The notes under the pieces are model-generated. The model did not search any database, was not told the DNA's origin, and worked only from the letters and a program-made list of their open reading frames with translations. A stretch of 33,412 nucleotides of DNA from Chara braunii (Eukaryota; Streptophyta; Charophyceae; Charales; Characeae), in contig BFEA01000384.1 in assembly GCA_003427395.1 (NCBI GenBank), positions 69,450-102,861 of the forward strand. Reading direction: 5' to 3'. Both the position numbers and the translations under genes were made by a program. Below are positions 1-8,910 of the stretch, in pieces; position 1 is the first letter of the stretch, and each line of letters begins with the position of its first letter.

Positions 1-321
1 AATCAAAAAGTTACACTAGGCTATATCACATGTATTGAGCTAGGCTATATCACATGTATTGAGCATGAGATCATCCATGAAAGAATCGGAGCATCACCTA
101 CTAGTGTGTGAGTGAAATCCAAGAGTTTGAGTAGCCCAAATCACAAGAATTGAACATGAGATCATTCATGAGAGAATCGGAACATCTCCTTCTATCATAT
201 GAGTGAAAAGCAAGATCTCCACTAGACCAAATCACAAGTATTGAGCATAAGATCATCGATAAAAGAATCCGAGCATCACCTACTAGTGTGTGAGTGAAAA
301 CCAGGAGTTTGAGTAGCCCAA
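1..321. repeat. Satellite A (91-bp unit), left block
   Basis: Three to four tandem units of a ~91-bp repeat. The unit begins near gagatcatccatgaaagaat and carries a cctactagtgtgtgagtgaaa core. A 23-base stretch (ctaggctatatcacatgtattgag) is repeated back to back at 18-65, so the first visible unit is irregular. The block ends abruptly at a gtagcccaatagg sequence, where a purine-rich tract begins. The same phase and the same junction recur at 10410, so this edge belongs to a duplicated structure rather than being a random break. No coding potential is visible. Confidence 0.9.
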
Positions 322-466
322 TAGGAAGAAGAAGATGAAGAAGAAAAAGAAGAAGAAAAAGAAGAAGAGGAAGAGGAAGAAGTAGAAGAGGAGGAAGCAG
401 AAGAAAGAGAAGTAGAAGAAAGGGAAGAAGAAAAAAAACGAAGAAGAAAAAAAAAAAGAAGAAGCA
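322..466. repeat. GA/GAA-rich purine tract next to 3.9-kb repeat copy 1
   Basis: Almost uninterrupted purine tract of gaa, gag and poly-A motifs on the plus strand. It sits between satellite A and the 3.9-kb repeat, with a counterpart at 10414-10552. The reverse-strand ORF here encodes only poly-Ser/Phe low complexity and is not a gene. By position it could be a polypurine tract for a plus-strand element, but about 28 pyrimidine-rich bases separate it from the next candidate LTR terminus. It could equally be a simple microsatellite. Confidence 0.85.
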
Positions 467-1556
467 TCATTTTCCTTTCACTCACCTTGTTAATGTCTTG
501 GAGATGGAGTCTCAATCTTGATGAGGCTTCTTCCTCCTTGCACAAACACCTTCTTGGCTATGGCCTCCTCCTTCAAGCCTCTCTCCTTCCTCTCTTACTT
601 TCTCCTAAGTTACCACAAGCTCCAATCACCATAGCTATGGAGTCCTCCCCTCTAGGAGGGCTAATGGGATTCCCTCTAGCCTCTCTCTCGTCTTCACACC
701 CAGGGGGCTATGGCGGATCACCTCCCTAGGGCCAGCCTCACTACCACAAGTCTCTAAAGCTCTTCCCCCTTGCTCATGGCCTCCACCAAGCTCCTAAATT
801 GGCATGGGTTATCCTCTCCTCTCTCCAAGTGAAAGAGTGCTCCTATGAGCTCACTTGGGCAGCATGGGCACTCCTCATGCAATTGTGAAAGTGGCGGACT
901 GAATTCCCAGCTTATGTAGGCTGAAACCAAAAGTTCGACCAGCCCATGGGCCTCCCTATGTGTCTTGGGGAGAATCGACGTACCCCCAAGGCAAAATTCT
1001 ACCACTAGGCCCTTCCAAAGGTACCGAGGCCTATTTTTGGCCAAGTACATGCAGTCCGAGTTGTTGGTACCAACTCGGAATGCCTCTTGGCCTACTTCGG
1101 CCTCCTTGTCACCTCACAAATGTTGCTCCCTTGGGTCCCAATGCCCAAGGGGCAACTTTACTTGAGAGAAAAAGGCCTAGTGGGCCTTTTTCTTGATTTT
1201 TTCAGTTTGTACCCCATTTTTGGTACGCCGAGATATTTTTCCATGCAGCGGCACATTTTCTGCCTTGGATCTGGCCGAGATCCAAGGCCAACAATATTTT
1301 GTGTCACCCCCAAGTAGGCCCTTCAATTTTGAGCCCCTAAGTCCACTTTTTCAATTTTTGGTGCATCTGGCTCTCTTTTTGGGCCAAATGCACAGTTTTG
1401 TCCTTTTCCCTCTTTTGTTTCTTTCCATTTTGGGCTGCCACCTAATTCCGGAGCTAGTTCCTCTCCACCATGAGATTTGATTGAGATATGGCCCCAAAGG
1501 CCATATCTTTGCAATCCGAATTGCTCTCCCTCATTTTAGGAGGGATAAGGTCACAG

Positions 1557-2110
1557 TTGGGACCTGCCAGTCCCTACTGTGCAGGTCCCAATAGGCCGAC
1601 ACACTCTCCTCCACTCTTTTCTCCCTCTTTGTCTCATTCTCCCTCCTTTTTCTCTCGTTTTTCTCTCTTTTTCTTTTATTTCAGTTGTGACAAGTGTCGA
1701 ACTGTTGTGCACCCTCTTTCTAGGCCTTCGGGCCTCATTCAAGGCCAGGTTCATGGCTGGTACTTGACCGTTATATCTCGGATTTCAACAATGGCACCCC
1801 CATGCTCCTAGAGGGCTTCATTTTTTCCTCCGTTTGTTCGATTTGGAGCCCCCTTTGCTCCGATTTTCTAAGGACAACCTTTTCCTCATGTTGAGTCTCT
1901 TGAGGCTCTATTTTCTCATGCCTAGCTAGTCCGAGATATTTCGGACTGCTGGGCAACCCTCCCAACATCATTATTTTACTTTCCTTTCTCCCCATGACTC
2001 TCCCACTTGCCCCCACTAGTGTTTGCACTAATGGTGCTAATATTTCTCACCGTCTAGATCCTTGATCTCGACGGTGCCGTTTGCTTGCACAATTATTCCT
2101 TATGCTTGTT
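1557..2110. repeat. Internal duplication, left member (copy 1)
   Basis: This block and 2939-3475 share the same order of landmarks: a gggac..gccagtccctac near-palindrome, a tttgtctcattctccc stretch, caagtgtc, a gttatatctcgga motif followed by caatggc, a cccatgctc/cccatagg segment, and a gtttgcactaatggtgctaatatt segment followed by gatctcgacggtgc. The matching block in copy 2 is 11763-12295, so the duplication predates the duplication of the whole 3.9-kb sequence. Confidence 0.7.
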
Positions 2111-2429
2111 CATGGTTCACATGGGACATCTCAAGTCCCCGCCGCTTTTCCTTCGATACTAGTTCCGTTTCCTTGTCCCGCCGATGGTCCCGTCGGTGCG
2201 TGTCCCGTTTTTTGACTTTTATTATTTGGACCCTCTTGGTACTCGACAACATTCCGGGTGGTGTCTCATTTTTATTTTTGGATCCCCTTGCCCTTGGTGG
2301 CCCCAACATTTCTCCCTTTGGTGCCACACATGTGCCGATTTTTCTCGGTCGTGGGATCTCATCTAACGGTTGCCAAATTGCTCCTTTCTAGCCTTTCGGG
2401 CTTACCGTGGCTCATTTTCCCTTAGCGTA

Positions 2430-2790
2430 GGCACCCCCATGCAGTCCATTTTTTCTCGGATTGCAGTCATAGTTATTTTCCTAGTTCCACAGCCCCATAA
2501 CTTGCCCCATGCTAAAAGAAAATGAAGCGTTAAATTTCTAAGTGCATCCGGGCTCAATATTGGCTCCGGATGCACCAAGAACATGTGTTTTTCTTTCCCC
2601 ATGCAGTTCGTTGCAACTCGGACTGCAATAGGGGTCAATTCCCTGGCCCCAATGCCCCACAACTAGCCCTTACTTAAAAGAAAAAGAAACGGCCGACTCC
2701 CAAGTGCGTCCGGACTTGATTTTGGCTCCGGATGCACCTAAAACATGTGTTTTTCCTTATGCATGCAATCCGATTTATTCCGATTTATTT
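2430..2790. repeat. ~150-bp degenerate tandem triplication
   Basis: Three diverged units, each starting at a catgcagtcc-like motif followed by a reverse-complementary cggactgcaat, then a ccccacaact/ccccataact segment, an A-rich run, and a (gcatccgg)..ggctccggatgcacc ending. The third unit is truncated after the caatccg motif near 2770. The same arrangement is present at about 12655-13010 in the second copy. No coding signal is visible. Confidence 0.65.
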
Positions 2791-2938
2791 CTGTAAAAAT
2801 CAAAGAAAATCAAAGTCCTTTGTAACCGCTATATTCCAGGATGAATCTGGTCACGGATGTATCTCCCCAAGTGGCCGTTTTTTACCGTTAGGGCCCTTTT
2901 CTCTTTTCTTTTCTTTTCTTTTCCCTCCTTTCTTTGAT

Positions 2939-3475
2939 AGTAGGGACGTGCCAGTCCCTACTTGTGGCAGTCCGTACTGGCGGCCAACTCACTCGCTCCC
3001 TTTCACTCTTTTTGTCTCATTCTCCCACATTTTCTTTTCTTATCGCTCTTTTTTCTAGCATGCCAAGTGTCAAGTGGCCGTTAAGGCCCTTTCTAGCCCC
3101 TTCCTCTCAGTTTTGGCCCTTCCTATGTCCAAGGTGTCGTCCGTTATATCTCGGACTGGAATAATGGCCTTCTCATGCCCATAGGAACTTTCTTTCAATC
3201 CTATTTTTCTTCCACAGTGGCCCCTCCTACTTCGATTTTCTCCCGGAGGCCTATTTTCCACATGGGGTCTCTTTTTATTCCATGTTCTCGAGGGAGGCTG
3301 ATCCGAGATTTTTTGAATTCCTCTCATGCCTCTTTCTTCAAGTTTCTTTACTTTTTATTATTTTTCTTTTGGCCTTCCCGTTTGCTACCGCTAGTGCTTG
3401 CACTAGTGGTGCGAATATTCTTGGCCGTTAAGGTGTCGATCTTGACGGTGCACCTTGCCTTTATTATTTTCTGTC
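2939..3475. repeat. Internal duplication, right member (copy 1)
   Basis: Partner of 1557-2110, and homologous to 13202-13735 in copy 2. It begins with the near-palindrome agtagggacgtgccagtccctact and ends with a cactagtggtgcgaatatt segment followed by gatcttgacggtgca. Divergence from its partner is substantial (many substitutions and indels), but the order of motifs is preserved throughout. Confidence 0.7.
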
Positions 3476-3520
3476 ATGTGGTGCCCCCGTTTCCTTTTGA
3501 GACCTTCATACGTCCCCGCC

Positions 3521-3831
3521 ACTTATCCCGTCGGTGGTCCCCGACACTTAGTCCCGCCGGTGGTCCCCGACACTTAGTCCCGCGGGTGGTCCTCGGTACT
3601 TAGTCCCGCCGGTGGTCCTCGACACTTAGTTTCGTCGGTGGTCCCCGACACTTAGACCTGTCGGTGGTCCCCGACACAGTCCCGTCGGTGGTCCCTGCCA
3701 CTTAGTCCCACCGGTGGTCCTTAACACTTAGTCCTGTCGGTGGTCCCCGACACTTAGTCCCGTTGGTGGTCCTCGGCATTTAGTTCCACTGGTGGTCCCA
3801 GGTACTTAGTCCCGCCGGCGGTCCCCGACAC
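3521..3831. repeat. 26-bp minisatellite, expanded (about 12 units)
   Basis: Tandem units of consensus cttagtcccgccggtggt followed by ccccgaca (26 bases). Single-base variants include cctgtcggtgg, ccactggtgg and ccgccggcgg. One unit lacks the cttagt part near 3676. The homologous site in copy 2 (13777-13863) has only about three units, which accounts for much of the local length difference between the copies. Confidence 0.9.
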
Positions 3832-4396
3832 ATTTTGCCCCAGTTGCCATTATTTTTACTTAGTCCTACGTGGCCTCGGGTGCCTTTCCCCAAGGTGTCC
3901 CACGTCCCTTGGGCGCTTTGCCGCCCCACGGTAACTCCTCTCCCCTGTCTTTCTTGCGCCTTGCGCGCGCCGATCCCTTTTGTCGCGGGGCCTCCAAACC
4001 GACGCTCCCGTAGGCGGCACCCATGTTGGGCCCTTGTTCTCCAGTTTCGCACGGCCTCCGGGGCCATCCATTTCTCCACTTCCTCAATTTTTTGTTGCTC
4101 CCGTACCGCGTTTGCTGGTTCAAGGGCCCGTTGGCCTTAGCTCCGTTGAATTCCAACAGCCCTCCTGGCCTCATGCTATATCCTATGTGCCCCTGTTCTT
4201 GCGATTACTTGCTTCCCGTCGCTGGTTCCTTCTTCCTGTGGTTTTCACCTCAAGGCCTCACTCCCTCTTGTGGCCTAATCCTTCGTCTTTTCTCTTTCTG
4301 TCCTCCTTGCTCCCGATTTCTCTGTCGTGCACATTCTGGCTATATACAGTCCTTTGAGTGATGGGAAGTTATTCGGGACCCACCAGTCCCGACACC

Positions 4397-5411
4397 GGAA
4401 CATCATAACACGCATGGACTCGACAATGAGAAGACTGAACTAGTGAAAAGGCACATGCACATGAAGGAGAGATTAACTAAGTATGAACCGGAACATCACA
4501 ACACACATGAACTTGACAATGAGAAGTTAGGACTAGTGAAAAGGCACATGCACATGAAGGAGAAATCAACTAAGTATGAACCGGAACATCACAACACACA
4601 TGAACTTGACAATGAGAAGCTACAACTAGTAAAAAACACATGCACATAGGGGAGAGATCAACTAAGTATGAACCGGAACATCACAACACACATGAACTTG
4701 ACTATGAGAAGATTGAACTAGTGAAAAGCACATGCACATAGAGGAGAGATCAACTAAGTACGAACCGGAACATCACAACACATGAACTTGATAATGAGAA
4801 GATTGAACTAGTGAAAAGGCACATGCACATGGATGAGAGATTAACTAAGTATTAACCGGAACATCACAACACACATGAACTTGACAATGAGAAGCTAGGA
4901 CTAGTGAAAAGGCACATGCACAAGGAGGAGAGATCAACTAAGTATGAACCGGAACATCACACCACATGAACTTGACAATGAGAAGCTAGAACTAGTGAAA
5001 AACACATGCACATAGAGGAGAGATCAACTAAGTATGAATCGGAACATCACAACACACATGAACTTGACAATGAGAAGATTGAACTAGTGAAAAGGCACAT
5101 GCACATGGAGGAGAGATTAACTAAGTATGAACTGGAACATCACAACACACGTGAACTTGACAATGAGAAACTAGAACTAGTGAAAAGGCACATGCACATG
5201 GAGGAGAGATCAACTAAGTATGAACCAGAACATCACAACACACATGAACTTGACAATGAGAAGCTAGAATTAGTGAAAAGCACATGCACATAGAGGAGAG
5301 ATCAACTAAGTATGAACCGGAACATCACAACACACATGAACTTGACAATGAGAAGATTGAACTAGTGAAAAGGCACATGCACGTGGAGGAGAGATCAACT
5401 AAGTATGAACC
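4397..5411. repeat. Satellite B (93-bp unit), 11 units
   Basis: Unit starts (ggaacatcac) fall at 4397, 4490, 4583, 4675, 4767, 4858, 4951, 5041, 5134, 5227, 5319 and 5412. Spacings are 93, 93, 92, 92, 91, 93, 90, 93, 93, 92 and 93. The 93-base unit equals 31 codons, so short plus-strand ORFs carry an E-H-H-N-T-H-E-L-D-N-E-K type 31-residue repeat. Units of 90-92 bases and internal stops break the frame, so I treat it as a satellite and not a protein. It begins directly at the end of the 3.9-kb repeat. Confidence 0.93.
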
Positions 5412-5420
5412 GGAACATCA

Positions 5421-5705
5421 TCATGCGAGAGTCGAGCCATGTATGTGAGTGAGACTTGCTCAAACACATGCTCATAGCTCATGTATGCAACCAAGGTTTG
5501 AGACAGAATGCCATAATCTGAGAGTTGAGCCATGTATGTGAGTGAGACTTGCTTAAACACATGCCCATGGCTCATGCATGCAACCAAGTTTTGAAATAGA
5601 CTGCCATCATGTGAGAGCTAAGCCATGTATGTGAGTGAGACTTGCTCAAACACATGCCTATGGCTCATGCATGCAACCAAGTTTGAAATGGAATATCATC
5701 ATCTA
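5421..5705. repeat. Satellite C (93-bp unit), three units
   Basis: Three units start at gagagt/gagagc (5427, 5520, 5613), exactly 93 bases apart. The core is gccatgtatgtgagtgagac followed by ttgct, acacatgc, ctca and atgcaaccaag. It starts where satellite B ends (after ggaacatcatcatg) and fades into satellite A after 5700. The tgtgagtgag core resembles the gtgtgagtgaaa core of satellite A. Confidence 0.88.
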
Positions 5706-6191
5706 CTATGTGAGTGGAAACAACAAGCTAGACTAGTCCCAAAACACTTCTTGAGGACGAAATCACTTTGGAAGAATCGGAATATTTCCTACTAGCATAT
5801 GGGTGAGAATGAAGACATTAGACCAAATCACAAGTGTTGAGCATGAGATCATCCATAGAAGAATCGGAGCATCACCTACTAGCACGGGAGTGAAAAGCAA
5901 GAGTTGAAGTAGCCCAAGTCACAAGGATTGATCATGAGATCATCCATAGAAGAATCGGAGCATCTCCTACTAGCATATGAGTGGAAAGCAAGAGTTATAC
6001 TAGACTATATCACAAGATTTGAGCAAGAGATCAACCATGGAAGAATCCGAGCATCTCCTACTAGAATATGAGTGAAAAGCAAGATCTACGCTAAACCAAA
6101 TCACAAGTATTGAGCATGAGACCATTCATGAAAGAATTGGAGCATCACCTATTAGTATGTGAGTGAAATGCAAGAGTTACACTAGGCTCTA
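5706..6191. repeat. Satellite C/A transition and satellite A, middle block
   Basis: 5706-5770 is a transitional stretch (actatgtgagtggaaac, then cttcttgaggacgaaatcac) that matches neither family well. From about 5770 there are five satellite A units of ~91 bases. The last unit is interrupted at ...actaggctcta (6191) by a 1.4-kb insertion and resumes at 7592 with ctatatcacaagattt, restoring the satellite sequence. Confidence 0.85.
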
Positions 6192-6687
6192 TGTTGCATG
6201 CTGAGCTTGCACTTGGGCCCCATTTGAGGGGCCCGATGGTTGTTGAGGGGCCCCCAGGCCGTGTACTATCCAGCACGCGCCCTGGAGGCCCACGGCGGCC
6301 CTCCAGGCCCTAGGTAGCACACTAGGTAGATAAGTTTCGTTTTACTTACCTTTTTGTGGGTGTGTGCTGTCTTATTTTTGTCTGTGCAAATGCCGTTTTG
6401 GACTTGCAGCCCCAAGGACGGACCTTGGGACCAGGTACGCCAAAGGCAGGCCCGAAACGAGGCCAGGCGCCTTTTGGCGCCAAACCGGCAGGAACAGGCA
6501 TTGTTTCGGTTCTGCAGGATCCACGACGACACCTTGGGCCAGGTGCACCGGTAGGAGGCCGTTCTTAGGCCAGGCGCATTTCTGCGCCATGCTGCATCAG
6601 CAACAGGGTCTGGACGTCCGGTAGGGACCTTGACCCGGTGGGCCGTTCTAGGCCACACAACACCAGGTAGGCCCAGCCGCCCAGCGC

Positions 6688-6697
6688 TACAAATAGT
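6688..6697 (+). promoter_or_regulatory. TATA-like box of the solo LTR
   Basis: The ctacaaatag motif lies 496 bases from the LTR start. This is close to the 461-490-base distance from LTR start to TATA box in elements A and B. Position supports it, but the motif is only an approximate TATA box. Confidence 0.4.
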
Positions 6698-6707
6698 TGG
6701 GCAACGG

Positions 6708-6804
6708 CTGGGCAGGGGACAGTTCGGGTAGCTCACTTCTGGAGCGACACATTGCNCTGGGCAGGGGACAGTTCGGGTAGCTCACTTCTGGAGCGACACA
6801 TTGC
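6708..6804. other. Exact 48-bp duplication around a single N (assembly join)
   Basis: Bases 6708-6755 (ctgggcaggggacag...attgc) and 6757-6804 are identical and separated only by an N at 6756. Two contig ends overlapping by 48 bases and joined without merging would give exactly this pattern. The true LTR is then probably 49 bases shorter. Confidence 0.85.
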
Positions 6805-7017
6805 TGGTTGGAGGCTGCGCTATGCGGCGCTAAGCTGCGGAGTAGAGAGTAGAGAGTAGGGAGTAGAGGAGATAGGGAGTGGCGGAGGCCATACCTGCAG
6901 TCCGCGAGCTTACCTGGCGCCACAGCTGGGCTCCACGCGGTACTTGCACACGACGACGGACACAGTCAGTACGGTGACAGCGACCTGCAGGTGAGATAGC
7001 GTGGAGTTCATCTCTTC

Positions 7018-7090
7018 TCTCCCTCCTCCATCTCTCTCTCTCTCTCCCTTTCTCTCTCTCTCTCTTCTCCCTCCTTCCTCCTCTTTCCTA
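7018..7090. repeat. CT microsatellite in the solo LTR
   Basis: Run of ctctctctccc motifs with a few interruptions, in the part of the LTR downstream of the TATA-like box. Pyrimidine-rich leaders are common in plant LTRs. No coding content. Confidence 0.85.
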
Positions 7091-8106
7091 TCTTCTTCTT
7101 CGAATCTGAGAGTGTGAAAGGTTATCAGTAGGGATTCAGGCAGAGGTTATGTTGGGCGCATTGTCTAGGATCTGATTCGATATTTCTGGGACAGACATTG
7201 ATTGGACACTCGGCAAAGGACTATTTTTGGGACTTCACTATTGCGATCTTGGTCTACTCCCTCACCTCCTTCCTCCTTCGTCTCGTCCCTCCCCCATCTC
7301 TCATCCTTGGTATCTCCCCATGTCTGTGTGCGAAGGAGGGACCTTTCTTCCATGATTGCGGTCCCTCCTCCCTCTCTCTCATGTGTGATGTGTGATGGAT
7401 GTCGGGTCAGTCCAGATCAAATCAGATCTTCTCTTCAAGTCTTCCACTGCGCCATTTTGTGCCATCTTGTATGTATTCGGAATGTACATTGCTTGTTGAT
7501 GCTACGCTAACCTCGCATTGTCCATTTCAGTCCTTTCCATCACATAGCGGATCCTTGGCTCCCTGCGCATTGTCCCACTGGACATGCGTCACTATATCAC
7601 AAGATTTGAGCAAGAGATCATCCATGAAAGAATATGAGCATCACCTAGTAGTGTGTGACTGAAATGCAAGAGTTGAAGTAGCCCAAATCACAGGAATTGA
7701 GCATGAGATCATCCATAGAAGAATCGGAGAATCACCTACTAGTGTGTGAGTGAAATGCAAGAATTGAAGTAACCCATACCACCAGAATTGAATATGAGAT
7801 CATCCATAGAAGAATCAGAGTACTACCTATTAGTGTGTGAGTGAAAGACAAGAATTACACTAGGTTACATCACAAGATTTGAACAAGAGATCATCCATGA
7901 AAGAATCGGAGCATCACTTACTAGTATGTGAGTGAAATGCAAGATCTACACTAAGACCAAATCACAAGTATTCAGCATAAGACCCTCGATCAAAGAATCG
8001 GAGCATCACCTATTAGTGTGTGAGTGAAATGGAAGAGTTACACTAGGCCATATCACAAGAATTGAGCATAAGACCATCCATGAAAGAATCGGAGCATCAC
8101 CTACTA

Positions 8107-8211
8107 CCGTCTTCCCCTGAACACAACGCACCCTTATTTTGGTCGTATCTCGCCGGAAATATAGCTTGCATACGATCATTTTCACGGTGCGTTATGTTCG
8201 GGGGAAGACGG
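8107..8211. mobile_element. MITE, 105 bp, TA target site
   Basis: Starts ccgtcttcccctgaac and ends gttcgggggaagacgg. The terminal 26 bases are inverted repeats with two mismatches. The interior also pairs (tcgtat...atacga), so nearly the whole element can fold back. It is flanked by TA on each side (8105-8106, 8212-8213). Deleting it with one TA restores the satellite core cctactagtgtgtgag. Size, TIRs and TA duplication fit a Tc1/mariner-type nonautonomous element, but the terminal sequence is not Stowaway-like. No other copy is visible in the window. Superfamily assignment is inference. Confidence 0.88.
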
Positions 8212-8601
8212 TAGTGTGTGAGTGAAATGCTAGAGTTGAAGTAGCCCAAATCACAAGAATTGAACATGAGATCATCCACACAAGAATCGGAGCACTACCT
8301 ACTAGTGTGTGAGTGAAAAACAAGAGTTACACTACGCTATATCACAAGATTTGAGCAAGAGATCATCCATGGAAGAATCGGGGGATCTCCTACTAACATG
8401 TGAGTGAAATGCAAGAGTTCAACTAGGCTATATCACAAGATTTGAGCAAGAGATCTTCCATGAAAGAATCGGAGGATCTCCTACTAGCATGTGAGTGAAA
8501 AGCAAGATCTACACTAGGCCAAATCACAAGTATTGAGCATGAGATCATCCATGAAAGAATCGGAGCATCTCCTACTAGCATGTGAGCGAAATGCAAGAGT
8601 C

Positions 8602-8792
8602 ACACTAGGCTATATCGCAAGATTTGAGCTAGAGATCATCCATGGAAGAATCGGAGGATCTCCTACTGGCATGCGAGTGAAAAGCAAGATCTACACNACA
8701 CTAGGCTATATCGCAAGATTTGAGCTAGAGATCATCCATGGAAGAATCGGAGGATCTCCTACTGGCATGCGAGTGAAAAGCAAGATCTACAC
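8602..8792. other. Exact 95-bp duplication around a single N (assembly join)
   Basis: 8602-8696 and 8698-8792 are identical and separated by an N at 8697. The duplicated length (95 plus N) is out of phase with the 91-base satellite. Removing it restores the nine-unit period, so it is an overlap artefact and not a real extra unit. Confidence 0.88.
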
Positions 8793-8910
8793 TACGCCAA
8801 ATCAGAAGTATTGAGCATGAGATCATCCATGAAAGAATCAGAGCATCTCCTACTAGAGTATGAGTGAAATGCAAGAATTGAAGTTAGCCCAAATCACAAG
8901 AATTGAACAT

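Larger units (their letters stand above)
494..4394. mobile_element. 3.9-kb noncoding direct repeat, copy 1 (putative giant LTR)
   Basis: A long pyrimidine-rich noncoding sequence that recurs in direct orientation at 10582-14424. The right end is sharp: both copies end ...CCAGTCCCGACA and then diverge, into satellite B here and a gypsy RT there. On the minus strand this reads TGTCGGGAC. The proposed left end (TGTCTTGGAG) gives TG...CA termini with TGTC/GACA inverted ends, but homology between the copies continues leftward into the GA tract and satellite A, so that edge is a guess. No long conserved ORF is present. It contains a 26-bp minisatellite, an internal ~550-bp duplication and three near-palindromes. 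It could be the LTR of a LARD-like nonautonomous retrotransposon or a higher-order repeat unit. Confidence 0.6.
6192..7591 (+). mobile_element. Solo LTR candidate inserted in satellite A
   Basis: A 1400-bp insertion in a satellite A unit, bounded by TGTTGCATGC...GACATGCGTCA, so it has TG/CA ends with an imperfect inverted repeat. It is flanked by CTCTA (6187-6191) and CTATA (7592-7596). Uninterrupted satellite reads ggCTATAtcac here, so this is a 5-bp target duplication with one later substitution. No gag or pol is present and no second copy is in the window. A TATA-like ctacaaatag (6688-6697) lies about 496 bases from the left end, followed by a CT-rich leader with a CAG|GTGAGA donor-like site at 6988. 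Orientation is inferred from that TATA-like box only. An N at 6756 marks an assembly join. Confidence 0.78.
7887..8910. repeat. Higher-order repeat of satellite A, first turn
   Basis: Nine satellite subtypes occur in a fixed order that is repeated in the next turn (8911-9729). Raw length is 1024 bases. Removing the MITE with one TA (107) and the duplicated segment plus N (96) leaves 821, which is nine times 91 plus two single-base insertions. Subtype-specific marks match between turns, for example ggaggatctcctact followed by gtgaaaagcaagatc, and aagaccatccatg. Confidence 0.8.

Noticed and set aside
276-545. Reverse-strand ORF rich in Ser/Phe
   Set aside because: It is the complement of the GA tract; low-complexity translation without any homologous frame in copy 2.
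754-4361. Many ORFs of 60-142 codons on both strands of the 3.9-kb repeat
   Set aside because: Frames are not kept between copy 1 and copy 2, composition is skewed, and no domain is visible.
4443-5293. Plus-strand repeat-protein ORFs in satellite B
   Set aside because: Unit lengths of 90-92 bases and stops break the frame repeatedly. Kept only as a satellite, with the codon-phase noted.
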